Shown here piece after piece: positions 18,801 through 28,526 of a DNA stretch of 64,000 nucleotides. The translations under genes were made by a program, and so were the position numbers. How positions within the stretch are numbered: the first letter of the stretch is position 1; each line of letters starts with the position of its first letter. Origin of the DNA: Asterias rubens. Its lineage: Eukaryota; Echinodermata; Asteroidea; Forcipulatida; Asteriidae. The notes beneath the pieces were generated by a model. It was not told the origin of the DNA and searched no databases. It worked only from the letters and a program-made list of their open reading frames with translations. The stretch is taken from NCBI RefSeq assembly GCF_902459465.1, contig NC_047067.1, positions 21,885,680 through 21,949,679 of the forward strand. The letters run 5' to 3'.

Positions 18801-21688
18801 CAGGAAGAAATATCCCTGCTGGTAGTTGTACGGCATGAATCCCCTCTTCTGAGAGGCCCACTTGATCGGCATCTTCTCCCCAAACAGAAAGAGGTACGGC
18901 ATCGTGATGTCTGGATCCTTCTTGACAATGTTAGGTTTAGCGTGGTGCTGGAAATGCCGGTAGTTCCACCAGTGAGCTGAAGCTGCCTGCAAAATAAAAA
19001 CAAAAGTAGTTTGTTCCAGTCAAGGGAACTCGTCAAACGCCCACAAGGGGATACAAGCCTGTATGTTCGTTTTTAAAAGGGCACAAAGACATTCTCCTTG
19101 GTAAAGGGCAACCTATGAAGAAATTGTAAATTTCAAGGGCACCAAGGCAATGACCAGGGACATAGAGGCAATCGCCTTTGTTGCCTCCGTGAAGTATCAG
19201 GCCTGGCGATACAAATGCCAAGCTTGCAACAACCTTTCTCTCTCATAAAAAACATTGGGTTAACGCCTATATGATTAATATGAGTTGCATAAATCAAGAA
19301 ATTTTAATTCAGTAACTACACGACAATACTTATTCTAGTCATTTTGAAATCAGCAGTTAGCTTGATAGGATTCAAACCTACAGCCTTGTGATTGCAAGTC
19401 CTGCAGTCTAACCATTGGGCCACATTTTGTAACCGTTCAACAATTTTCAAAAAGGATATTTCTTTGCCTAGGTTAGGTTGTTTTATTTGATACTACTGAT
19501 CAAGATAGTAAAATAGTAAAATAGCCTCCACCTTACCAGAAACCAGAAACACGTATTGGGGTATTGGGGTCAGTGTTGCAGAATGGTGATTGGATGGGGG
19601 TTTAGTCTGGTGTCCAGAAAGGGCAGCAGGGATTAGGGATGGTACATGAGCTGAGGCCGGTGTTAGACCTAGGGTCAAGTGTCATGAGGGTTCAGTTTCA
19701 TGGATTGACAATTTTTTTAAGTCAATGAAATAAATCCTTGCTGATGCCTGTGACTTTACTTTTAATCCTCCGATGACAAAGTTATGCAGCCAGTGATTCC
19801 AGCGAGATTGGCTAAAGACGGACAAGTGCCCCAAGTCATGCTGAAACCATCCGGATTGGGCCTAAAAATAAGTACAAAGAAAAGGGTTGAGTGAAACGGA
19901 TTTACAACCATCACTTTATTCTCAACCAAACAATCCCCGAAGGTGATCATTGTCTGGTCCCCTATATGCAATTAAGAGTCATACATGTCGATATTGATAC
20001 ACAAAAGGTGGACCAGACTATTTTGCCTTAGAGCCATAGTTTGGTATTTATAGACCTTTCTATTGCAACTTCCTGGCCCAAGTTTTTTGCCAACCAAAGT
20101 TTAAACTTTGGAAAGCCATAAAACAAAAAACCAGATGGTTACTGTTTGTAACAATGTTATATAAATATTCAAACATCGTGTTGAAATTGTTGGGAAATAC
20201 AGCAACCAATCATGGGAGGTATTTAATTTCATTGAAAGTTTGCAGAAAACATTGAATTTTGTTAAAATATCTGTTAACATGATTAGCAAGTAGGATTTGA
20301 ATTTTTGCATGGTGGAAATACGATATGGAAAGGTTTGCGGTAACACCATGTAATCACTATCTCTGAATGAGTTGGGGTAGTTTTGATCAGTATGCTCTGA
20401 ACGTCTTCTTTCTCCAGAAGACGATCAGAGCATACTGATCAAAACGTCGAGTTGAATTAACCAATGGGTGTTTTCAGAACCACCCCAACTCATTAGAGAT
20501 AGTCATTACATGGTGTTACGGCAAACCTTTCCATAACATGATTAGTGTTTTACTAACACTCGGTCGTCTATGAAAAAAACAGCTCAGTTTGTTTATTAGC
20601 AAAAAACGCTTTCTCTGTTATCTCAAACATACCTGTGAAGTTGTGAGAATTGCAGCGGCTAGTAAATAAGGTGACCATCCTGTTCCGTAGTACCATAGCA
20701 CCATCCATCCTAGGACCTCTAGAGCAAGGATGTGGGCTAGGTGAGCAGCGTAGAACCCCATTCTAGGTTTAAAGAGACCCATCTCCTCAGCCTGGGTGCG
20801 GAGACTGCGCATGTCACTTACTATTTCACTCTGAAACAGAACACAGACACATCAATATTGTGAAGGTTGTCGTCTTGCCTGTTTCACTCCACTGCAGGAG
20901 AAAAGCCTCCTCACCAATTCTCCATCTCACTCTATTCTGCGCTGTCTGTTGCCAAGCAGGTCATCTGGGCCCAATTTCAAGAGCTGCTTAAGCGCCAAAG
21001 TAGTGTAGCACAACAAATTATAATACAAGATACCAGCTAAACTACTCATGTACAATTTGTGACTGGTATCATGCTCAATTCTGCTAAGCAGAAACATCTT
21101 AAGCAGTATCAAGGAGACAGTTTGAAACAAACCTTGGTTGATGACTCCGGAGACAGAAACCCGATACGAAGAGGCTTCAGGTACTTCTTGACTTTGGTCT
21201 TGTCTGGATGGAACGCCACAAAAGCATCCTGGCGTGACAAAATGACAAAAAGTTATGAAACGATTATTGAAAACTCCTATCGAACGCCCCTTCGATTCCC
21301 ACGAACAAGGTTGCATTTTTCCCTCTTCACTAACACCCTAAGAAACTCATCGTTGCATCCTCCCCAGCATAGTGAGACAGAACCTTGAACCCTCCTGGGT
21401 GTCTAGTCACCCACTTTGAGAGGACATAAACCCCATTCTCAATCACCACCCACTTGTCCCTCTTCACTAACACCCTAAGAAACTCACCGTTGCATCCTCC
21501 CCAGCATAATGAGACAGAACCTTGAACCCTCCTGGGTGTCTAGTCACCCACTTTGAGACGTCATAAACCCCATTCTCAATCACCACCCACTTGTCTGTCT
21601 TACTGCTGTGTTCCTTCACATCATCCCAGGAGTAGGTGTCATCTAAGTTGATCTGAGTTGAACTCTGACCTTGCTGACCTTTACCCAT
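15822..21688 (-). CDS. Front-end fatty acid desaturase, cytochrome b5 fusion, paralogue 2 (complete, 10 exons)
   Basis: Exons in coding order: 21688-21488, 21228-21133, 20830-20633, 19861-19760, 18986-18800, 18553-18477, 17922-17825, 17433-17257, 16488-16363, 15873-15822 (stop TAG), giving 437 residues. Every exon has the same length and phase as its partner in paralogue 1. HPGG is at 51-54, HDLGH at 173-177, HFQHH at 210-214 and QIEHH at 375-379, and the membrane segments are in the same places. Role as for paralogue 1: b5-linked desaturation of long-chain polyunsaturated acyl chains in the ER. The two proteins differ at roughly a quarter of positions in the core exons (9 of 34 in exon 4), enough for different substrate or position choice. 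The start ATG follows CACG and has G at +4. Together with paralogue 1 this is a local head-to-tail duplication 5.4 kb apart. Confidence 0.95.
16085..16310 (-). mobile_element. SINE remnant in desaturase 2 intron 9
   Basis: Holds an aataataataa tail, cttatatagc and gctccctagggattatacag, which match parts of the SINE-1 body. The tRNA-like head is gone. Confidence 0.4.
16363..16488 (-). CDS. Desaturase 2 exon 9
   Basis: Acceptor TTGGTTTCAG, donor GTGAGT. Encodes [20 protein letters not shown] after the third histidine box. Confidence 0.95.
16614..17104. mobile_element. Long foldback element in desaturase 2 intron 8 (family R4)
   Basis: Two arms of about 180 bp (16614-16800 and 16926-17104) are inverted copies. 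Shared blocks include ggtttgcggtaacaccat, ctacttgccaggtagagttt, ctactaccgcggagtagatt and cctgcttattaactattacc. The 125-bp spacer carries a hammerhead-like motif. There is no open frame of note. Confidence 0.85.
16803..16846 (+). ncRNA. Hammerhead-ribozyme-like motif
   Basis: In order: GTCTC (stem I), CTGACGA (fits CUGANGA), GACTAG-AGCAAG-CTAGTC (six-pair stem II), GAAA, ACGT, then T as cleavage base, then GAGAC pairing back to GTCTC. The extremely short self-complementary stem III matches hammerheads known from Penelope-like retroelements and retrozymes, which can act as dimers. Function is inferred from this pattern only. Confidence 0.5.
17257..17433 (-). CDS. Desaturase 2 exon 8
   Basis: Acceptor AACCTTCCAG, donor GTAAGA. 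Encodes [17 protein letters not shown] and ends NFQIEH. Confidence 0.95.
17510..17762 (-). mobile_element. Decayed SINE-like repeat in intron 7
   Basis: Contains gagggaggaaaaccgaatgg, aaacctttgtggcacagta and a box B-like ggtatcgaaccagggtcacc, a combination seen in widespread deuterostome SINE-like repeats. Strand is uncertain. Confidence 0.4.
17825..17922 (-). CDS. Desaturase 2 exon 7
   Basis: Acceptor TCCTAAG (short tract), donor GTAAGT. Encodes [20 protein letters not shown], a hydrophobic membrane stretch. Confidence 0.93.
18477..18553 (-). CDS. Desaturase 2 exon 6
   Basis: Acceptor TTTGATGACAG, donor GTAAGT. Encodes [17 protein letters not shown]. Confidence 0.93.
18590..18745. mobile_element. 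R1 foldback A, right half
   Basis: Keeps tttgttattttatgcatata, gggatacaccaagtgagaat and the end attaccaaaagtgtccggtg; left half absent. Confidence 0.6.
18800..18986 (-). CDS. Desaturase 2 exon 5
   Basis: Acceptor TTTATTTTGCAG, donor GTAAGT. Contains [15 protein letters not shown] with the second histidine box. Confidence 0.96.
19050..19207. mobile_element. CAGGCCTGA MITE (R5) copy in intron 4
   Basis: Ends agcctgtatgttcg and gtgaagtatcaggcctg enclose the family blocks for acattctccttggtaaaggg and gcaatcgcctttgttgcctc. An R5 copy also lies downstream of exon 5 of paralogue 1 (6284-6441, intron 5), but in a different intron, so the two insertions are independent. Confidence 0.7.
19365..19428 (-). 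repeat. tRNA-like fragment
   Basis: Minus strand: gtggcccaatggttagac (box A type) and ggtttgaatcctatcaagc (box B type). The acceptor stem does not pair, so it is a SINE head or a tRNA pseudogene. Confidence 0.4.
19760..19861 (-). CDS. Desaturase 2 exon 4
   Basis: Acceptor CTTATTTTTAG, donor GTAAAG. Encodes [19 protein letters not shown] with the first histidine box. Confidence 0.96.
20288..20540. mobile_element. R4 foldback, nearly complete, in desaturase 2 intron 3
   Basis: Inverted ends aaaggtttgcggtaacacca and tggtgttacggcaaaccttt. The inner arms carry atgagttggggtggttctg and the gatcagtatgctctga hairpin on both strands around 20375-20450. In the plus-strand hairpin the core reads CAGAAGA, not CUGANGA, so ribozyme activity is not expected. 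Confidence 0.75.
20633..20830 (-). CDS. Desaturase 2 exon 3
   Basis: Acceptor TTCTGTTTCAG, donor GTATGT. Encodes [18 protein letters not shown] and two membrane segments. Confidence 0.95.
20966..21112. mobile_element. R3 MITE, short copy in intron 2
   Basis: Left end gggcccaatttcaagagctg and right block gctaagcagaaacatcttaa; the distal TIR is worn. Confidence 0.5.
21133..21228 (-). CDS. Desaturase 2 exon 2
   Basis: Acceptor TCACGCCAG, donor GTTTGT (weaker than consensus). Encodes [20 protein letters not shown]. Confidence 0.94.
21351..21459 (-). pseudogene. Duplicated exon 1 fragment (desaturase 2)
   Basis: Copies the last 36 codons of exon 1 and keeps HPGG. The donor GT has become AT, and VYDVSK reads VYVLSK. 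The offset from the true exon is 137 bp, the same as in paralogue 1. Confidence 0.85.
21488..21688 (-). CDS. Desaturase 2 exon 1 (start codon)
   Basis: Starts [20 protein letters not shown], with HPGG at 51-54 and donor GTGAGT. The first 30 residues differ from paralogue 1 but residues 31-67 are identical. Confidence 0.94.
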
Positions 21689-21769
21689 CGTGCTGTGATG
21701 AATCCACTCAGCTCATCATATCTAAAAATTAATAATGGAATTACACAGTTATTGTGAACAAAGACAAAT

Positions 21770-21935
21770 TTACCGGAGCAAGACTTGAACCAACGACCTC
21801 TAGATTAACGTACGGGTGCTCTACCAACTGAGCTGTCCAGCCCTATGTTAGCAGTCTCCCTTTTTTCAACAACTTTGTTTGGGGTTGCACGTCATTCAAC
21901 CTGTAATTGCTATATAAGCAGGGATTGTGCAAGTT
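21770..21935 (-). mobile_element. SINE-4 copy upstream of desaturase 2
   Basis: Minus strand reads gggctggacagctcagttgg (box A) and ggttcaagtcttgctccgg (box B). The ends of the acceptor stem do not match, so this is not a working tRNA. A related copy lies in intron 5 of paralogue 1 (5925-6150). Confidence 0.5.
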
Positions 21936-21977
21936 TAAGTATACAATACAACAGTGAATTGGCAAGCAACAAGCCAG

Positions 21978-22085
21978 GGTCCAATTTCATGAGCTGCTAA
22001 AGCAAACAATATTGCTAAACAATCTCCCTCTGTGCAAAAATAAGTAAAAAACAGTCACATATTAGTCTATTGACTGGTAACCGTA
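21978..22085. mobile_element. R3 MITE fragment
   Basis: Holds ccaatttcatgagctgctaa and the central agtcacatattag...tgactggtaacc. The other end is not found. Confidence 0.45.
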
Positions 22086-23815
22086 TTTTTTTGAGCGAAA
22101 TTGTTTTGATCTTAGTTAGTTCAGGGGTTTTAAGTCTGTGTAATGTTTTGGCCAGAGGGAAATTTATTTTGTTCAACACTTGCCTGTTTCCTGTTCACAG
22201 GAAACCAAATCTACTGTACCGAGTTTTCCATAGTACCTGTACACAACAGAGTTACATACTGTTGAACAATGATCTTCTAAAACCCCATTCAATGAGGAAA
22301 TAGATTATGATTTAATACGACTGAACTACACAGGATGTGTAACATGGTCCTATAGGACTCAGGTTACCCACTAACCGTTACACTATGCAGTAAACGGTAA
22401 AAATTGCTCGGTACCCTGATTTCAAACAACATAAATTAACCAAAGTAACTGCACGTGCACGCCCAAGCTTTATTAACTGCACATGCACGCCCAAGCTTTA
22501 TAACGAGGTTAAGCTGAACATTACCCGAGCAAACACTTGAACGTGAACTTCAAAAATGTTTCTTGTTTCTATGTGACGTCACCACTTTGGGCTTATTACA
22601 TATTCACGTATGATGTCTGCACATATACATACCTGACACGAAAAATGGTATCTTCATGTATGCTAAAAACAGGAGACTTTAAACAACATAATTTTCTGAC
22701 GTTAACGTTCACGTATTTGCTCGCGTATCGTAAGCTACTCCCTATTGACTGTTCTACTGTCCCAGTGTTCTTCACTTTTAGAGGTCCACTGGCAAAATGC
22801 TAAAAGCCTGTGAGGACCAGCCAACAAATCTGCCTAAGGACTCCGGCTGGCTAGATCAGTTGAAAAGCACCCATATTTCATTTGAAATCTTGACTAGTGG
22901 AAAAGCTCAATCCCATTGTGCCCTTTTGTCTCCCTGTTCAGTGTTTACCAGTACCCCCTTGCTTTTTAGCTCTGTGTGCTTTTGGCCTCACCCTCTCTCT
23001 TTGATGTATCATTCACTTCATTGCTTATGTCACACTTATAAACCTATTCATGTGTGTCGTGTTGTCTTTTAACCTTCAAGTAAGACTGGTCATAACTGGT
23101 AGAAAAGACTCACTGAATTGTCAGGCGATTAATTATTTTATTACAGATTTTTGTCGCCATGAAATTCCTGCATTTCAGAAGACTTAGCCAGTTGCAGTCA
23201 CTAAAAGATTCAAGGGCAAACTCTGTCTGGCGCACCAATGCGGTAATCACATGAGCGGCTGGTGGTGGAATATTTGTCTGACATTAGGGTATTTTTAGCA
23301 AAATACCTAATTCCTATGTCGCTGAAGTGCCTGAACTGCCTATTACTGAAAGCTCTTTACACCAAAAATGATAGAACAACAAAATTGGCTGCTAATGAAA
23401 CTCTAAGTCACTGAATAGGCTAATCCACAGAACAGACCTGTGGTAAACAAAACTATCAATTTATGTCCTCACAATACAATGAAGATCCAAAGTCTGCAAG
23501 TACAACACTTGACTGCCAGGAAACACATCAAAACAGACAATAAATGATTTGGTCATCACGAACAACAGAGATTGAAATGTTGGAATTTCATGAACGCACA
23601 AAAATTTGAAAATTTGAATAATTTTTCTCAAATGATGATTGCTGAATAATACAGACCTCCGAGGTTCACAATCAAAATAACTACTCAAAAGTGATAGGCC
23701 TAGTAGTAGTAATAGGCCTAGAGTAAGGACAGGGACCTTACTCTATGTAGTAGGCCTATAGCCTAGCCCCATAATAAATACTCTTAGTGCCAATACGCTG
23801 GTCTACATTGTACAT
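22086..23815. other. No gene recognised; one small direct repeat
   Basis: Two copies of a 29-bp unit (taactgcac.tgcacgcccaa and on) lie at about 22447-22503. The open frames at 22537-23072 have no motif I recognise and no clear splice context. Confidence 0.5.
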
Positions 23816-23818
23816 TTG

Positions 23819-23868
23819 TAGAGTGTCATGGCCGAGTGGTTAAGAGCATCGAATTCAAGTTCTGGTGG
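23819..23868 (+). mobile_element. SINE-1/2 head fragment
   Basis: Only the box A half (gtcatggccgagtggttaag) and the following 30 bp are present. Confidence 0.6.
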
Positions 23869-24424
23869 ATTTAAACTATTCCTTGATATGATAAAATAAA
23901 TTATTTATACCAAATGTACAAGACTCACCATCATTTTAGTACTGTTTTTATTGCAGTTTTTTTTTTAGTCGTAGTGGGTTTAATGTTGAATATAACAATT
24001 GTTGCCGACGGGTACGTTTTGGCGACCCTAACAAGAGACATTGGTCATCAGTTGAGCATTTTCGCGTGTTCGGTTAAGCGCGGTGACGATGCTGTGCAGA
24101 CCAACCAGTAACCGACTTGTTCAGATGGTTGGGCTTTGGTTGGGGGTGCCAAAATGTACTCCTGAAATTACCATTCAAACACTAATACTTCATAGACCAG
24201 TATTGCGATTACTGCATGGTTGATTTTGCTGAATGGACGAAAAGCACTGTGGGAAGGGGGCATACAACAATAGTGTCTTTTTTTCTTTGTCCCTCCCACA
24301 ATGCCTTTCGGCAATTAAGCAAAATCAACCAGGCAGATCGGGGATGGTCTGTCTAGACTAGGAGTAGAGAAACGTTCGTACAACAGTTTAACAAGGACCC
24401 TTTGTAAACTACTGTAGATAGATA

Positions 24425-24557
24425 AAAGGATAACTTTCCGTCTGGCGCCATAACTTTTCAACTAATTTTCACTTAAAAGGATATCCCATTGAGGTAAATT
24501 AGATACTATATCGATTGAAAAAGTGGTGGTGCCATTAGCTACGGAAATGTTTCCAGA
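24425..24557. mobile_element. GGCGCCA MITE (R6), copy 2
   Basis: Inverted ends ggataactttccgtctggcg and the partner near 24530-24555; interior gatatcccattgaggtaaat is shared with the other copies. Confidence 0.7.
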
Positions 24558-24674
24558 TAATAATAAATAAAATGGTTGGGTCCAAATGGTTTATTAAAAA
24601 AACACTGTCCTGGCAGCACAAGTCAAAGGCTGAACTACAACAATTTAACATTACAAAAATATACAAATTGAAAT

Positions 24675-24850
24675 TCAGCCCTGATACTTCACGAAAGCAA
24701 CGAAGGCGATAGTTGCGATATAACCTAACCCTCCTCCCGACGACAGAGGAGGGTTATGTTATCGCAACTACGAAGGCGGTTGCCTCAACTCAATGCCCCT
24801 GCCTGGTCATGACATGTCACATTGCCTCGCCGTTATCGGTCATCTATCCT
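24675..24850. mobile_element. CAGGCCTGA MITE (R5) copy interrupted by a hairpin insert
   Basis: The R5 sequence ctgatacttcacgaaagcaa continues after the insert with cgaaggcggttgcctcaact and atgcccctgcctggtcat. Confidence 0.65.
24709..24770. mobile_element. 62-bp palindromic insert with 8-bp target duplication
   Basis: Ends are inverted copies (tagttgcgata.aac and on, through accctcctc), with an 11-bp loop. The octamer CGAAGGCG stands on both sides (24701-24708 and 24771-24778). An 8-bp duplication is typical of hAT-type transposition. Confidence 0.7.
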
Positions 24851-24924
24851 ATTCTAATTTCTAGCTGACCGATAATGTCTAAATTTCGAAAAAAGGAATC
24901 TAGCGCCCCAATTACTAGGTCGGA

Positions 24925-25068
24925 AAAGTTTCCGTATGGATGGCGCCACCACTTTTTCATTCGATATAAAATAATATAGTATCTAATTTACTTCAATGAG
25001 ATATCCCTTTTTGTAAATTACTAAGAACGAGTGAAAAAGTGGTGGTGCCATACGGAAAGTTATCCCAT
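24925..25068. mobile_element. GGCGCCA MITE (R6), copy 3
   Basis: Ends ggaaaagtttccgtatgg and gccatacggaaagttatccc; interior almost the same as copy 1. Confidence 0.75.
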
Positions 25069-25680
25069 TCCCGGGCCTAGACATTAAATAAATAGGAGGC
25101 TGAGCTAGAACACTTTTTAACTAAGCATAATTAAAGCATGGAGGTTGTAAAGCCTACTACTACTTACTAGTAAGCAGCTCAATGACAGCATCAGTGACTT
25201 TCTTATGGAATTATGAGATGAAAACCAATTCTGGTGTTTGCATACTTTTTATTTACCACCAGCCAGGTGAAAACAATTGTCTCACACACTACCTACACCA
25301 TCTCCATTGGTTAAGTCAGCAAAATATCCTGCCGGATACATCAACGCTACCTAAAAACAATTACATAATTGGAACAAAGTGTTCACATTTTTCACAGAAT
25401 CTTACCTCATTTAATGGCTCTTACACAAACTAGGTGTTGACTGTAGTTACGGGCAATCGATTTGTATATTTTCCGGTCACCAACAAAACAAAATTATTCT
25501 ACTTCACACTTCCACTCCAGCACGATGCGTGATGGCGCTGTGTAAACTCAAAACTGTGGGGTTGCCTCTAAGAGGGCGGAGCGAGGGGGAGCCCCATTTC
25601 CCTTTTTAAAATGTAAAAAGAACAAGGAAAACGAACTTTGCCCCCTTAACCCTTTCTCAATCCTTTGTAAGGAAACCAAA
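25069..25680. other. No gene recognised
   Basis: A minus-strand consensus-like donor (GTAAGA) lies near 25401-25407 and could end a 5' UTR exon of desaturase 2, but nothing else supports this. Confidence 0.3.
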
Positions 25681-25689
25681 ACGAACCGA

Positions 25690-26420
25690 TTCCCATATTC
25701 ATCTCAGTTTTCAAAATTTTCAACAGGTAACTGGTAAAGGGTTTGTTTTCCCTTTTTTCTTTTTGAAGATTAAAAAATGGTAAAGGGTAATAGGTTTGTT
25801 TTTCCTGTTTCCTTTTTCAAGATTGAAAAATGGTAAAGGGTTAAGGGTTTGTTTTTCCTTTTTCCTTTTTCAAGATTAAAAAAATGATAAAGGGTAATAG
25901 GTTTGTTTTTCCTGTTTCCTTTTTCAAGATTGAAAACGGTAATGGGTAACGGGTTTGCTTTTCCTTTTTCCTTTTAGAAGATTAAAAAAAAGGTAAAGGG
26001 TAACGGGTTTGTTTTCTTTGTTTCTTTCTGAAGATTAAAGAACGGTAAAGGGTAAGGGGTTTGTTATTTTGTTTTCCTTTCTGAAGATTTAAAAGGGTAA
26101 AGACTAAAGGGTTTAGGGTTTCTTTTTCCTTTTTCCTTTTTGAAGATTAAAAAAAAAAGGGTAACGGGTTTGTTTTTTCTTTTTTTCTTTTTTAAGATGA
26201 AAAAAAGGTAATGGGCAATGGGTCTGTTTTTTCTTTTTCAGATTAAAAACCGATATAAGGTTAATGGTTTGTTTATCCCTTGTCATTTTTTAGGATTAAA
26301 AAAGGTAAAGGGTCAAGGGTTTGTATCCCCCCCCCCCCCCCCCCTCTTTTTGACGATTAATAAACAAACAAAATAACAGGTTAAGGGTAAAGGGTTTGTT
26401 TAGGTTAGTTTTCCGATCAT
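25690..26420. repeat. Minisatellite with units of about 58 bp
   Basis: About 11-12 diverged units alternate a pyrimidine block (tttgtttttcctttttcctt) and a purine block (aagattaaaaaatggtaaag then ggtaa). A run of about 19 C lies at about 26326-26344. The purine/pyrimidine asymmetry favours triplex-like structure and replication slippage. Confidence 0.85.
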
Positions 26421-26529
26421 TAGATGTAAGTCGTGTGCCGTTCCTTCTGCTTCGCTTGCGCCTCTGCAAATCATGAAGGTGAAAATCAATATGATAGCTA
26501 ATTATGGTATTGATCATTTGCATTCAGAG

Positions 26530-27220
26530 CCAATGGATCAATGTTATTCCATAGGCGATAAAGAGATAGAATGTGTTTGTGAAACATAATAGATGTAGTT
26601 TTACCATTAACCTTAACTTGGTATTTTATTGGCTGTTACTGCAAGAGCCGAATAAACTTCCGCGGGGGGCCTGGGCAAAGTCAGGTTTGTAGTCTATACG
26701 GCCGAGCGGTCGTTGGGGGCGCTATACGAGTTGGCTGAGCCGTGAAATGAATTGAAACCGAGAAATGCCTTGCACCAAGACCAGGCAGCACTATTCTACA
26801 CAAATGGACCCCAAATAAGCATTCCCAACTCTTTCAGACCATATAGGTAGAACAAGAATTCTACCTCCATGTTCAGACAGTCCAAAGATTGTATAACAAT
26901 TCCAAAAATTCACTAATAAAATCTTCCATGACAGCTTCAAATAGCCAAACTGCCCGCCCCATGCTATAGGCCTAAGTCTAGGCAATTGCGCACAAGGCGA
27001 CGGGAAAAGTGAGAATCGCTGACTTGGCCACTCTAACTTTCAACTTGTTTCTCATGCGTGTAATGATGGACGTCTGAAAAAATTTGTTTCAAATAAAAAA
27101 AATCTGCAGATTGTACAACAGTGTATGCGGAGTACTATGCAAACATTTCTTTTTTAAGTACCCTTTCAGCCAGTAGGTTTTAATGGGGTAGAGGCTATTT
27201 CTTATGCGCAAACGCCGAGC
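26530..27220. other. No gene recognised
   Basis: Only unique-looking sequence is seen; no splice-bounded open frame with a known motif. Confidence 0.45.
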
Positions 27221-27249
27221 GACATGATAAGAGACCGTTGTTTCTTCAA

Positions 27250-27690
27250 TCTGATTTTAGCTTCTTTAGAGAGCCACTTTATGCTTCGTGGCCCCCGGGA
27301 TGGATGTATCTATAAAAGATGACTCCATTCTGATGTGTTTTTTATGTTAATATATATTTCACGTGTTCCCGACAATTTGCAAGGGGGTATTTTGGATACG
27401 TACTTGAAGTCATGGTGCCCAAGTAATTTGAGAAATTGGACGAGAAGTAAACGTTTTAGAATAATTATTCACTTTATGCAAATTTTTAGTAAAGATTTCC
27501 ATAAAGTGAATAATCATTTTAAAACGTTGGTTTCACGTCCGATTTCCTACAATTTGCCCACCATGACTTCAACTACGTACCCAAAACACCACCCCTTCGC
27601 AAAATGTTGTTCTATAGTTAAAAATACAGCTGAAAACATTCAGCCCGGGAGCCACGAATAACAAAATGGCTCTCTAAACAAGCTAAAGAC
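27250..27690. repeat. Long imperfect palindrome
   Basis: Arms about 27250-27478 and 27486-27690 are inverted copies with a loop of a few bases. Matching blocks include ttagagagccac, cgtggc, ggtattttggatacgta, ttgaagtcatggtg, aacgttttag and attattcactttatg. The outermost shared block is tagctt.tttagagagcca. A transcript in either sense would fold into a hairpin of about 200 pairs. Confidence 0.85.
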
Positions 27691-27879
27691 AGAATAAAGA
27701 ACTCTTAAGACATTGGTACTGATTGACAAGCGAAAAAATCATTATAGATACATGGTTTGTTTGAATACGGAAAGGAGAACTCTTATAATTTGTTACCGAA
27801 GTGAAGTGTACTAGTGAATTCGGATTCAGTAAATATAAACTCTAGTTGTACATTAAAACTCCAGTGAAAATCCCCCTTA

Positions 27880-28232
27880 AAGGCAGTGGACACGATATTG
27901 GGAATTACCCAAAATAATTTTTAGCATATAACCTTACTTGGTAACGAGTAATGGGGAGAGGTTGATCGTATAAAACATTGTGAGAAACGACTCCCTCTGA
28001 AGTAATGTTCCACGAATTTAGAGACCTCAGATTTAGAATTTGAGGTCTCTAAATCAACCATCTAAACGCACATAATCATGTGACAAGGTTTTTTTCTTTA
28101 ATTATTATCTCGCAACTTTGACGACCAATTGAGCTCAAATTTCCACAGGGTTGTTATTTTATGCGTATGTTGAGATACACCAAGTGAGAAGACTGGTCTT
28201 TGACAGTTACCAATAGTGTCCAATGTCTTTAA
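27880..28232. mobile_element. TTAA foldback A (R1), full copy
   Basis: Flanked on both sides by TTAA. The central hairpin reads tttagagacc...ggtctctaaa. Confidence 0.75.
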
Positions 28233-28526
28233 GGGGTATAGAAGCATTTTTATTTAGATAATTTCCAGAAATCAATATAGACACATCTCTTGTTTGAGTA
28301 CGGAGTGCTAAACTCTAATAATTTATTATCGAAATGAAATGTACTTGTATAAATTTGAAAATTGGAACTCAGTAAATATAAACTCTAGTTGTACATTAAA
28401 TAACCAGTGAAAATCCCTCATAAAGGGTGGAAGCATTTATAAGTTAAGATAATTGCCAGAAATCTGGAGCGAGTTTGTCCTGCAGTGCATGAAGATTACT
28501 CCTAAAAGGTATACCGCAGTAGTCTG

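Noticed and set aside
18800..19036. A second protein in another frame over desaturase 2 exon 5
   Set aside because: It is the wrong frame of a well-supported exon and runs into intron sequence.
22537..23072. A gene on two overlapping open frames
   Set aside because: No splice sites, no motif and no compositional sign of coding.
26296..26523. Open frame with a poly-Gly run
   Set aside because: The run is the C19 homopolymer at the end of the minisatellite.
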